From assembly GCA_964370395.1 (NCBI GenBank), contig CAYJIZ010000001.1:1-64000 (forward strand): a DNA stretch of 64,000 nucleotides, written 5' to 3'. This DNA is from JBGUVL01 sp964370395. GTDB taxonomy: Bacteria > Bacillota_I > Bacilli_A > Erysipelotrichales > Erysipelotrichaceae. The notes under the pieces were generated by a model, which did no database searches, had not been told where the DNA came from, and saw nothing but the letters and a program-made list of their open reading frames with translations. The stretch's first letter is position 1, and every line of letters begins with the position of its first letter. Below, one piece after another: positions 46,508-54,059 of the stretch. A program made the position numbers and the translations under genes.

Positions 46508-47734
46508 ATGAATAAATTTAGAAATGTATGTAATAAAACGTTTGCTACAGTATTAACTTTGATGTTAATGTTTTCGATGTTTCAGTTAACTTTAAAAGCA
46601 GAGGTAAAAACAGGGGATGGATATAGTTTTGATACAGTTACAAAAGTGCTGACTATTTCTACGTTTGAAGGTGGAGAAAATTGGAAACGGGATCATTCGA
46701 TTCAAGTAACAGATGTTACTGAGGCAATATTTACAGATGATGTTACAATGATTAACCAGGGTACTCTTTCAGGTTGTACAAATTTGTTAAAAGTTACAGC
46801 GAAAAATGTGACAATTGTTTACATGGGATCCTTTAATAATTGTACTAAATTACAAACACTCACATTACCAAGTTTAAAAGATATATCGGACAATGCCTTT
46901 AATAATTGTTCCAGCTTGAAAACTTTGAATATATCAACAATTAAACCTACGATTTATGGTACCCCATTTGATGGACTACCTAGTGATCGTTCAATCAGTT
47001 TTGTAGATGCAGATGGTAATGAGTTATCTAATGCAAAGCAATGGAATGCCGCTGTTTTGAACTTCTCTGACGCTAATGAAAAATGGAATGGTTGGAATGT
47101 GCCAAAGAAAAAACCTATTGTTTATTCTAATGTTGTTGTGAACGGTGGTTCAGGTTCAGGTAAATATACTGAAGGTGATGAAGTAATGATTTCAGTTGAT
47201 AGTTTGCCTAAGGGTAAGCAATTTGAAAACTGGACTGTGATTTCAGGAGGGGTGACGATTGAGTATCCTGATAATTTATCTACCACATTTGTAATGCTTA
47301 AGGAAGATGTTGAAGTAACAGCAAATTTTGTAGATAAACCAGAATTGAAACAATATTCTTTTACAAAAGGTGCGAAAAGTATATGGACAAAAGGAACTAA
47401 GACTGATTTAACTTTTACAGTTGATTGGCAAGGGGATGAATTTATGATGTTTAATGTTGATGGGAAAGGATTAGACGTTAACTCCTTTGCTATCAATGAC
47501 ACTATGGATTCAGTGACATTAGTGGCAAATTATTTACAATCGTTAACTATTGGTGAACATACGATTGAAATTATTGGTATAAACGGTGTAGCTAAGACAA
47601 CCTTTACAGTAACGGAAGGTAAAAAAGCACCAAATACAGGAGATACAAATAATACAATTTTATTACTTGGAATGCTATTAGCATCTGGAGTAATCATTGT
47701 GTTATCTTCTTATAGAAAAAAAGCTATGAATTAA
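46508..47734 (+). CDS. Leucine-rich-repeat surface protein with LPXTG-like anchor
   Basis: A 408-residue secreted protein. The signal peptide (about 1-31) precedes BspA-like leucine-rich repeats (LSGCTNLLKVTAKNV, FNNCTKLQTLTLPSLKDISDNAFNNCSSLKTLNI, about 80-150). Next is a divergent InlB-type B-repeat (NGGSGSGKYTEGDEVMISV...FENW, about 210-270), then the domain YSFTKGAKSIWTKGTK... shared with the upstream protein. It ends in APNTGDTNN, a hydrophobic helix and YRKK, a sortase signal lacking the usual Leu. ATG 46508 is chosen for AAGGAGA upstream. BspA-type repeats often bind host or bacterial surfaces. Confidence 0.87.
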   Translation: MNKFRNVCNKTFATVLTLMLMFSMFQLTLKAEVKTGDGYSFDTVTKVLTISTFEGGENWKRDHSIQVTDVTEAIFTDDVTMINQGTLSGCTNLLKVTAKNVTIVYMGSFNNCTKLQTLTLPSLKDISDNAFNNCSSLKTLNISTIKPTIYGTPFDGLPSDRSISFVDADGNELSNAKQWNAAVLNFSDANEKWNGWNVPKKKPIVYSNVVVNGGSGSGKYTEGDEVMISVDSLPKGKQFENWTVISGGVTIEYPDNLSTTFVMLKEDVEVTANFVDKPELKQYSFTKGAKSIWTKGTKTDLTFTVDWQGDEFMMFNVDGKGLDVNSFAINDTMDSVTLVANYLQSLTIGEHTIEIIGINGVAKTTFTVTEGKKAPNTGDTNNTILLLGMLLASGVIIVLSSYRKKAMN

Positions 47735-47760
47735 GAACTTATCGAAATTAGAATTGAAAG

Positions 47761-47794
47761 GCAGTGGGATTGTATACTCTCACTGCTTTTTTTT
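47761..47794 (+). terminator. Terminator after the LRR protein
   Basis: GCAGTG.GA/TC.CACTGC stem with eight T following. Confidence 0.85.
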
Positions 47795-47925
47795 GCTTGT
47801 GCCTTTAACATTTCTATTATGCTGTTCTTGAATGATAAAAGAAAGACATAAAGAAGTGAATAGATACAATTGATAGTTTATTTTGGTTTAATTTTATTAA
47901 TGTAGTAAATTTACTTGTTTAAGTT

Positions 47926-47949
47926 GTGAACCTCACTTTAAGAGTTCAC
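47926..47949. repeat. Inverted repeat upstream of the tetR promoter
   Basis: GTGAAC and GTTCAC are separated by 12 bases just before the -35 box. The half-sites resemble the TGAAC/GTTCA operator downstream, so it may be an auxiliary regulator site. Confidence 0.45.
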
Positions 47950-47954
47950 AAGAG

Positions 47955-47995
47955 TTGACTTCAAACCTATTTAATTCTATAATGAACATAGTTCA
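47955..47995 (+). promoter_or_regulatory. tetR promoter with overlapping operator
   Basis: TTGACT and TATAAT have 17-base spacing. The palindrome TGAACATAGTTCA (47983-47995) begins on the last base of the -10 box, the expected position for autorepression. Confidence 0.78.
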
Positions 47996-48014
47996 TTTTA
48001 AAGTGGAGGTAGTT

Positions 48015-48572
48015 ATGAATACAGTTGTTACTTCAAAAGAAGCAATCGTAGCAGTAAGTATTAAAATTGCAGCAGTACAAGGTTTGGATAAAATCAGCAT
48101 TCGTGAAGTAGCAAAAAATTGCAATGTAGCGGTTGGCTCGATTTACAACTATTTTCCAAGTAAAGCAGATTTGATTACGGCGACTGTGGAAGAAGTTTGG
48201 AAAGAAATTTTTCATAAAACGGGAGCTTGTGATGAGTTCACTAGTTTTGTTGCATTGGTAAAATGGGTTTACGATTGTATCTACCAGGGTACACAAGATT
48301 TTCCTGCTTTCTTTTCGATTCATTTTCAAGGATTTGATTCTAGTGAGAAAGAAAAAGGAAAGCAATTGATGGGAGAGTATCGCCAGCATATGGTTGATCA
48401 ATTAGTGAGTGCATTGCATCGTGATAAAAAAGTAAAAAGAGAAATATTTCAATCAATGGATGAGATGCAGTTTATCTCTTTTGTATTTGGTAATATGTTA
48501 TTGATGTTATCAGCAAAAGAAAAAGATTGTAGTGTATTGCTAACTATCATTGAGAAAGTATTATACAATTAA
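48015..48572 (+). CDS. TetR-family transcriptional regulator
   Basis: A 185-residue regulator. The N-terminal helix-turn-helix is clear: KIAAVQGLDKISIREVAKNCNVAVGSIYNYFPSKADLITA (about 16-55). The C-terminal ligand domain is not recognisable. ATG 48015 follows GTGGAGGT; the longer frame upstream starts inside the promoter. The same operator motif, with similar flanks TTTAA and GGAGGT, precedes the next gene, so this protein probably controls itself and the two membrane-protein genes downstream. Confidence 0.9.
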   Translation: MNTVVTSKEAIVAVSIKIAAVQGLDKISIREVAKNCNVAVGSIYNYFPSKADLITATVEEVWKEIFHKTGACDEFTSFVALVKWVYDCIYQGTQDFPAFFSIHFQGFDSSEKEKGKQLMGEYRQHMVDQLVSALHRDKKVKREIFQSMDEMQFISFVFGNMLLMLSAKEKDCSVLLTIIEKVLYN

Positions 48573-48573
48573 C

Positions 48574-48592
48574 CCGTCTTAAGTGACGGGTA
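48574..48592 (+). terminator. Hairpin after tetR without T-run
   Basis: CCCGTC/GACGGG stem with TTAAGT loop right after the stop. It lacks a T-tract, so it may be a weak terminator or a processing/stability element between tetR and the next gene. Confidence 0.4.
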
Positions 48593-48608
48593 TCAAAATG
48601 AACGAATA

Positions 48609-48621
48609 TGAACATTGTTCA
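48609..48621 (+). promoter_or_regulatory. Second TetR operator
   Basis: TGAACATTGTTCA is a perfect 13-base palindrome, one base different from the operator before tetR, and is followed by CTTTAAGGAGGT as there. The repeated arrangement suggests duplicated regulatory DNA. Confidence 0.7.
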
Positions 48622-48637
48622 CTTTAAGGAGGTCATT

Positions 48638-49057
48638 ATGAAAATAGCAAATAAATATTTACTACTATTAGCTGGAATTGTATGGGGTATCGCAGGTTAC
48701 AATGTATTGCACATTGGCTGGGTTGCATATCCGCCTTATGTGACAACAATAAATGAGTTATTATCACTTGGGGTGTTTATTGTTTTTCAAGTCATGGTGT
48801 TTTCTAAGTTAGTCAAAAAACACACAGCACGCATTATTGCCTATAAACAAAAACAATATTTCTTTAAGTTTTTTGATCGTAAGTCATTTATTATAATGGC
48901 TGTGATGATCAGTGGAGGTATTATTATCCGTAATTTCTCACTGGCACCACACGTATATATCGCTGTCTTTTATACAGGCTTAGGTGCTTCATTAATGATG
49001 GCAGGAGTAACATTTATTTTTAATTATATAAAGATTTATCAATTAGCGAAAGGGTAA
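48638..49057 (+). CDS. Predicted four-helix membrane protein, unknown function
   Basis: A 139-residue protein with four hydrophobic segments (about 5-22, 35-55, 80-98, 105-125) and basic loops (KLVKKHTARIIAYKQKQ). I do not recognise the family. AAGGAGGT is placed ideally before the ATG, directly after the TetR operator. The next gene, also a membrane protein, follows by 14 bases, so the two probably form one TetR-controlled operon, as in many efflux or membrane-stress systems. Confidence 0.68.
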   Translation: MKIANKYLLLLAGIVWGIAGYNVLHIGWVAYPPYVTTINELLSLGVFIVFQVMVFSKLVKKHTARIIAYKQKQYFFKFFDRKSFIIMAVMISGGIIIRNFSLAPHVYIAVFYTGLGASLMMAGVTFIFNYIKIYQLAKG

Positions 49058-49071
49058 AAAGGGGTAAGAGG

Positions 49072-49734
49072 ATGCAAGCAATAATGGAGACGTTATTTGA
49101 CACAGTATATCTAATTGGGGTAGTTGTGATTGGAATATTGATGATCAAAAACAGCAAAGGAAACAAACAGTATTTATTATTTGGAATTATGGTAGTGACA
49201 TTAGGAATAGGAGATTCTTTTCATTTGGTTCCTAGAGCGTATGCTTTATGTACTACAGGATTAGAAAATTATACCGAGGCATTGGGAATGGGTAAGTTTA
49301 TTACCTCGATCACAATGACAGTATTTTATATTTTACTTTATTACGTTTGGCGTTTACGCTATAAAATAGAAGGCAAAAATGTAGTAAAATTGATAGTGTA
49401 TGGACTTGCGATTATGCGTATTGCATTGTGTCTGTTTCCACAAAATGCGTGGTTGAGTGCAGAGGCACCGTTATCATGGGGGATCTACCGTAATATTCCA
49501 TTTGCATTATTAGGATTGATCGTAATTGTGTTATTCTATCAAAGCGCAAAACAGTATCGTGATCATGCATTTCGTTTTATGTGGTTAACGATAGTGCTAA
49601 GTTTTGCATTTTATATTCCCGTAGTGTTATATGCAGATGTGTACCCACTAGTAGGGATGTTGATGATACCAAAAACGTGTGCTTATGTGTGGACGGTTTG
49701 GATTGGATACCAGGATATGAAAAGAAATCGATAA
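49072..49734 (+). CDS. Predicted seven-helix membrane protein, unknown function
   Basis: A 220-residue protein with about seven hydrophobic segments. Notable conserved-looking parts are LGIGDSFHLVPR near residue 50, YYVWRLRYKIEG near 95 and TCAYVWTVWIGYQDM at the C-terminus. I do not recognise the family. It is in an apparent operon behind another membrane protein under a shared TetR-type operator, and a terminator follows. Confidence 0.65.
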   Translation: MQAIMETLFDTVYLIGVVVIGILMIKNSKGNKQYLLFGIMVVTLGIGDSFHLVPRAYALCTTGLENYTEALGMGKFITSITMTVFYILLYYVWRLRYKIEGKNVVKLIVYGLAIMRIALCLFPQNAWLSAEAPLSWGIYRNIPFALLGLIVIVLFYQSAKQYRDHAFRFMWLTIVLSFAFYIPVVLYADVYPLVGMLMIPKTCAYVWTVWIGYQDMKRNR

Positions 49735-49736
49735 GT

Positions 49737-49770
49737 AAACGAAAGACAAACGTTTTTCGTTTTTTTTATA
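49737..49770 (+). terminator. Terminator after the membrane-protein pair
   Basis: AAACGAAA/TTTTCGTTT stem leading into a run of eight T. Confidence 0.75.
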
Positions 49771-49864
49771 CATAAGAATTTATGATGATACGATTATAAT
49801 ATATGATTGTCTTTCGTGTTTTATTGTCGCTATAATGGTAGTAACTGAGAGGAGTTGTGTTTGT

Positions 49865-50773
49865 ATGTATGATGTAATCATTATCGGTACTGGTCCTGCT
49901 GGCGTGAGTGCTGCTATTTATGCGAAAAGCAGAGGTTTGAATCTTGTTGTTTTAGAAAAAAACAAAGTAGGAGGTACCATTGGCGATGTTTCAATCGTAA
50001 GTCATTACACTGGATTGATTGAGAATGAAAGTAGTGAAAGTTTTGCGGGTAGAATGCGACAACAATTAGAAGAAGCAAAAATTGAAATTCGTTATGAAGA
50101 AGTGAGAGATGTTACTTTGAAAGGAAACGTAAAAAAAGTAGTTACTAACAAAGAATCATATGAAGCAAAAGCGATCATTATCGCAAATGGAACAACACCG
50201 CGTAAATTAAATGTGCGTGGAGAAACACAACTACAAGGCAAAGGGTATGGAATGAATGCAGCTAGGGATAAGGAAAAGTACCGTAACAAAAATGCTTATG
50301 TTATCGGTGGAGCAGATGGTGCAATTAAAGAAGCTCTCTATTTGTCCGATATCGCGAAAAAAGTAACAGTGATTCACTTCGAAAGTAAACTTGCCACGAT
50401 TGCCCAGTTCAGTGAACAAGTAGCGGCAAAAAGAAACATAAAGGTGATGTTGAATGCGCGTATTCATCAAGTCATTGGTCATAATGAAGTGAAAGCGATT
50501 GAAGTACTAAATGTGATTAATAATCATACAAAGTTAATTGAAGATCCAGGGTGTGGAATATTTGTGTATGCAGGTGCGACACCAAACAGTGAATTGTATT
50601 CCTCTTTACAACAAAAAGATGGTTACATTGTGTGCGATGAAAATGGGCAAACAAGTGAGATAGGCGTGTATGCTGCAGGGGATATTTGTGCAAAACAAGT
50701 ACGCCAAGTTGCCAGTGCAGTAAGTGATGGTGCCATCGCTGCAATCAATGCAACAAACTATATAAAATCATAA
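49865..50773 (+). CDS. Thioredoxin-reductase-like FAD/NAD(P) oxidoreductase lacking the CxxC motif
   Basis: A 302-residue flavoprotein. The FAD motif GTGPAGVSAAIYA is at residues 7-19, the NAD(P) motif VIGGADGAIKEALYL at about 145-160, and the second FAD motif GVYAAGDICAKQVRQVASAVSDGAIAA near the C-terminus. In thioredoxin reductase the segment between has CATCDG followed by FRNK. Here it reads GMNAARDKEKYRNK, with no cysteine, so it cannot reduce thioredoxin by the usual route. It may act on another electron carrier. ATG 49865 follows GAGAGGAG by about ten bases. Confidence 0.83.
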   Translation: MYDVIIIGTGPAGVSAAIYAKSRGLNLVVLEKNKVGGTIGDVSIVSHYTGLIENESSESFAGRMRQQLEEAKIEIRYEEVRDVTLKGNVKKVVTNKESYEAKAIIIANGTTPRKLNVRGETQLQGKGYGMNAARDKEKYRNKNAYVIGGADGAIKEALYLSDIAKKVTVIHFESKLATIAQFSEQVAAKRNIKVMLNARIHQVIGHNEVKAIEVLNVINNHTKLIEDPGCGIFVYAGATPNSELYSSLQQKDGYIVCDENGQTSEIGVYAAGDICAKQVRQVASAVSDGAIAAINATNYIKS

Positions 50774-50795
50774 GCCACAGTGTGGCTTTTTTTCT
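50772..50795 (+). terminator. Terminator after the flavoprotein gene
   Basis: AAGCCACA/TGTGGCTT stem and T-run overlapping the stop codon. Confidence 0.85.
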
Positions 50796-51050
50796 TTTAG
50801 CATATATTTCCAATTAGGAAAAGAGTTATGAATGTTATAATTATAGATAATTACAAAAAACTTTAACATTTATAAAAAAGTAAAATCGGAAAGGGTATTT
50901 TTAACAAATGCGACAAGCTACTTTTGGAATTGTAAAAAGCGTTTGGCAATAGTAAAAAAAGTGTGATTGGGGTGAGTAAAATGTGGTATTTCATAATTAT
51001 TTCAATTGTGTTACTTTAATTATAACTTGCGCAAAAAAGAGGAGAAACGG

Positions 51051-52718
51051 ATGATTAAAAATAGTTTAGCAAAAAAATTCGAACGATTAAATGAGAATTT
51101 GTTGACGATTGTTTGTGCTCCCGATGGCAGTGGAAAAACATCTAGCATAAACCGATTCTTACAACAAATGAAATGGGATCATGTTCTAGTGAATATCACG
51201 CAAACAAGTGATATGTCTTTGGTGTGGAAAGAGCTACTGCAGGAAGCATGCGAAAAACAATATGCACCGAAAAGTATTTGTCGCGCGAATTATCCAAAAA
51301 CATTACAAAGTGTGAAATCGGTAATCGAAAAGTGGGATGCCCATTTAAAGGATCATCTAGTCGTTGTAGTGGATGATTATGAGGACCAAAAGTGTGTCGC
51401 ATTTACGGAGTTCTTGTGTTCGCTTTCGCGATTGCATAGCAAACATTTGCATTTCATTGTGTTAACACAAAGGATTCGCGATTTTCAACTGTTGAAGATT
51501 TTCGAAGAAAACAATACACCGCATTTATTTGGCCGAGACTTTAAATTAAATGAGGCGGATGTATTAGGGATTGCAAAAAAACGCAATATTACATTAAGCA
51601 AAGAGGAGGCAAAGGAAGTACTTGAATTTAGTGCAGGATGGTTACCTGCAATCGATATCGCTTTTCGCTCCATTCAAAATGGAGGAACGCTTTACACAAC
51701 TTCAGGATTGCATGAATTAATGCAGAAAGGAAGTTTTAAAAACTATAGCGATGAAGTGAAAGAGGGTTTGATGAAACTATCGGTATTAAAGGAGTTTTCG
51801 TTGGAACAAGCCTTATACATATGCGAAAGCAAAGCAACCATTCGTGAGTTAGATAATTTAGAAATGAATAAGATGTATGTAAAGAAAAAGAACTTACAGA
51901 AATTCCATTTTACAAGTTCCTTTGGCGAGTCACTAAAGCAAGCATTAATGATGAGTGATATTGATTCTAGCCTTGTTTATCGAAGAGCAGGTAACTGGTT
52001 TTTATTGCGAGGAGATCGCATTAATGCTTTGATGATGTATTGGGAAGGAAATAACTTTATCGATATTATTCATGTGATTGAAAGTAATGAGTACAGTTTG
52101 ATTCATGAAGCTCCTAAGTTAGTTGTTGATATATTTAAACGAATGCCGATGGAATACAAATACAATTATCCTTATATATATTTAATGCATATTTTTGATC
52201 TGATTACGAATATAGATAATAATAGTGGGAAAAAATTATTAGAGCGTTTTTATGAGGATCTACAAGAAGGTTACTATAAGGAAGACAAACAGCAATTACT
52301 TGGAGAATATTATTTAATGAAAGCAGTGTCGCATTTTAATAATAGTAAAGCGATGTTAGAAAATTTTCAATTAGCATGTGAAGCATTTCAAGATGGGCAT
52401 TCCAAAGTAGCGTACCCGATGATGATTGCTTCCTTTGGTTCTTGTCATATTTTATATTTGTATCATAATCAACTTGGGCAATTAGGGGAACTCGTCAAAA
52501 CAGCAAACAAAGAAGCAAAAAACATTAGTCGTATTTTCCAAGGCGTTACTTCAGGGTTTGAATACCAAGTAAGCGCAGAATACAATTTTATGATTGGAAA
52601 TTATGAACAAGTGCTTGGTTATGCGGAAGTTGCTTACAAAGAAGCATTCCTACAAAAACAAACAAGTCTTTGTATCTGTAGTTTATTTGTACAAGCACGA
52701 TGCGCTATTTATGAATGA
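51051..52718 (+). CDS. MalT/LuxR-type ATPase regulator, N-terminal part (frameshifted)
   Basis: A 555-residue open part of a large signal-transduction ATPase regulator. The P-loop is APDGSGKTSSINRF near residue 25, the Walker B-like VVVVDDYED near 105, followed by a MalT-like ATPase and then helical repeats. The frame stops at 52718 after FVQARCAIYE, while homologous-looking sequence continues at once in another frame (NDKLLYKKVMSKIRK). The DNA-binding domain is therefore on the next frame. GAGGAG precedes the ATG. About 275 bases upstream are AT-rich and hold no other gene. Confidence 0.8.
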   Translation: MIKNSLAKKFERLNENLLTIVCAPDGSGKTSSINRFLQQMKWDHVLVNITQTSDMSLVWKELLQEACEKQYAPKSICRANYPKTLQSVKSVIEKWDAHLKDHLVVVVDDYEDQKCVAFTEFLCSLSRLHSKHLHFIVLTQRIRDFQLLKIFEENNTPHLFGRDFKLNEADVLGIAKKRNITLSKEEAKEVLEFSAGWLPAIDIAFRSIQNGGTLYTTSGLHELMQKGSFKNYSDEVKEGLMKLSVLKEFSLEQALYICESKATIRELDNLEMNKMYVKKKNLQKFHFTSSFGESLKQALMMSDIDSSLVYRRAGNWFLLRGDRINALMMYWEGNNFIDIIHVIESNEYSLIHEAPKLVVDIFKRMPMEYKYNYPYIYLMHIFDLITNIDNNSGKKLLERFYEDLQEGYYKEDKQQLLGEYYLMKAVSHFNNSKAMLENFQLACEAFQDGHSKVAYPMMIASFGSCHILYLYHNQLGQLGELVKTANKEAKNISRIFQGVTSGFEYQVSAEYNFMIGNYEQVLGYAEVAYKEAFLQKQTSLCICSLFVQARCAIYE

Positions 52719-53463
52719 TAAGCTATTGTATAAAAAAGTAATGAGCAAGATACGCAAAATATATGATGAAACAAAACTAGAAGTGCTTATGCATGAGTTG
52801 GATTGTGCTTTAGCGTATTTGTATTTAATACAAGATAAAAGTGAGTTTATCGCGGATTGGATTAAAGAAGGGGATATTTCAACCTTAAAAATCATGCATG
52901 AGGCATGGGGGATCTCATTCATTATGATGCTTTTGTATCATTTGAAAAATCATGATTATGAAAAAGTAAAAATATGTTGTGATATCGCTGAAGTTTCCTT
53001 ATGGAAGAAAAATCATTTATTTGGTGTCATGTTTGTGAAACTGGGAAGAGCTGTTATGCATTTTAAAAAAGGAAACACACAGAAAGCATTTACGTATTGG
53101 CGAGAAGTGATGGAAATCGCGAGCGCGGATACGATCATAACTATGTTTATTGAGTTTCAAGATATCATCTTTGATTTGTTTGAAGCTTACGAAAAAAATA
53201 CAGCGTTTGAACAATCGCTTTTTGCTTTAATTGAAAATCGCAGAATGAATGGAAGTTATCTGGGTCCTTTTGATCGATTGACAAACAAAGAAAATGAAGT
53301 GGTAAATTTGTTTGTTAATTCAATGACATCAAAAGAAGTCGCAGATATGTTAGTGATTAGTGAGAATACAGTAAGAACACATTTGAAGAATATTTATGTT
53401 AAATTGGATATTAATAAGAAGACAGAATTGGTCCAATTGTATGAACAGTATAAAAAATACTAA
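52711..53463 (+). CDS. LuxR-type helix-turn-helix part of the frameshifted regulator
   Basis: Up to 250 residues counted from the first ATG in this frame. The beginning continues the helical-repeat region and the end is a LuxR DNA-binding domain: LTNKENEVVNLFVNSMTSKEVADMLVISENTVRTHLKNIYVKL. No ribosome site precedes the ATG, and the segment fits directly onto the end of the preceding frame, so it is most likely the C-terminal half of one gene (51051-53463). One missing base in the GAATGAT at 52713-52718 would explain the break. Confidence 0.75.
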   Translation: MNDKLLYKKVMSKIRKIYDETKLEVLMHELDCALAYLYLIQDKSEFIADWIKEGDISTLKIMHEAWGISFIMMLLYHLKNHDYEKVKICCDIAEVSLWKKNHLFGVMFVKLGRAVMHFKKGNTQKAFTYWREVMEIASADTIITMFIEFQDIIFDLFEAYEKNTAFEQSLFALIENRRMNGSYLGPFDRLTNKENEVVNLFVNSMTSKEVADMLVISENTVRTHLKNIYVKLDINKKTELVQLYEQYKKY

Positions 53464-53483
53464 AACTACTACATAAAGAAGGA

Positions 53484-53520
53484 GAAAACATCACACAATC
53501 GGGTGATGTTTTCTTTTGTT
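53484..53520 (+). terminator. Terminator after the LuxR-type gene
   Basis: Perfect 11-bp stem GAAAACATCAC/GTGATGTTTTC with T-rich tail. Confidence 0.88.
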
Positions 53521-53608
53521 GCAATGCCGTATACTGTAATCAGAAAGAGTTAGTAATTCAAGACGAACGGAATGTATTAATTATAGTTTTGAAATCAAAG
53601 GTGTAAGT

Positions 53609-53905
53609 ATGAACAAGAAAGAATTTGCAAAAAAAGTTGCCATGGAAACAGGAGTGCCAGCAGTAAACGTACTTAAGGTGTTTAACTGCATGGCGGATGT
53701 TTTAATTGAAACGCTTGCTAGTAATGAAAAAGTATCCTTAGGCAGACTGGGGAACTTTAGAATGAAAGAGCTGCCAAAGAGAACCCGATATAACCCAGCG
53801 AAGAACGAACACGCAAAAGTAGCAGCAAGCAAACGAGTCAGTTACAAACAGAGTTTATATTTTAAAGAGAAATTTAGTGGCGAAAGTCCTAAGGCAAGAC
53901 TTTAA
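53609..53905 (+). CDS. HU-family DNA-binding protein
   Basis: A 98-residue nucleoid protein. It starts MNKKEFAKKVAMETGVPAVNVLKVFN, contains KVSLGRLGNFRMKELPKRTRYNPAKNE (the DNA-binding arm) and VAASKRVSYKQSLYFKEKF, all typical of HU/IHF. The Gly-x-Gly-x-F turn is Gly-Arg-Leu-Gly-Asn-Phe, a common variant. It is longer than the usual 90 residues by a short tail. AAAGGTG precedes the ATG. It is monocistronic between two terminators. Confidence 0.92.
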   Translation: MNKKEFAKKVAMETGVPAVNVLKVFNCMADVLIETLASNEKVSLGRLGNFRMKELPKRTRYNPAKNEHAKVAASKRVSYKQSLYFKEKFSGESPKARL

Positions 53906-53954
53906 TTAATAAATCTAACTCTTTCTAACAAAACTCATTAGTATAACGAAATCA

Positions 53955-53992
53955 GGCAAAAAGAATGGAGTGAAGCCATTCTTTTTGTCTTT
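53955..53992 (+). terminator. Terminator after the HU gene
   Basis: AAAAAGAATGG/CCATTCTTTTT stem followed by GTCTTTT. Confidence 0.85.
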
Positions 53993-54059
53993 TATGCGAA
54001 AAAAATAGGCAAAGAGAAACAAACTTGTTAAAATGGAAGCAATAAAAAGGAGTCGTTAC

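Noticed and set aside
33042..48000. Direct repeat of the tmRNA 3' end marking the far edge of an integrated element
   Set aside because: No second copy of the terminal TCGACTCCCCTCAGCTCC sequence was seen by eye; an edge outside the window or an eroded repeat remains possible.
52594..52711. ATG-initiated extension of the LuxR C-terminal frame
   Set aside because: The extra residues are the out-of-frame reading of the upstream half; the real continuity is through the frameshift.
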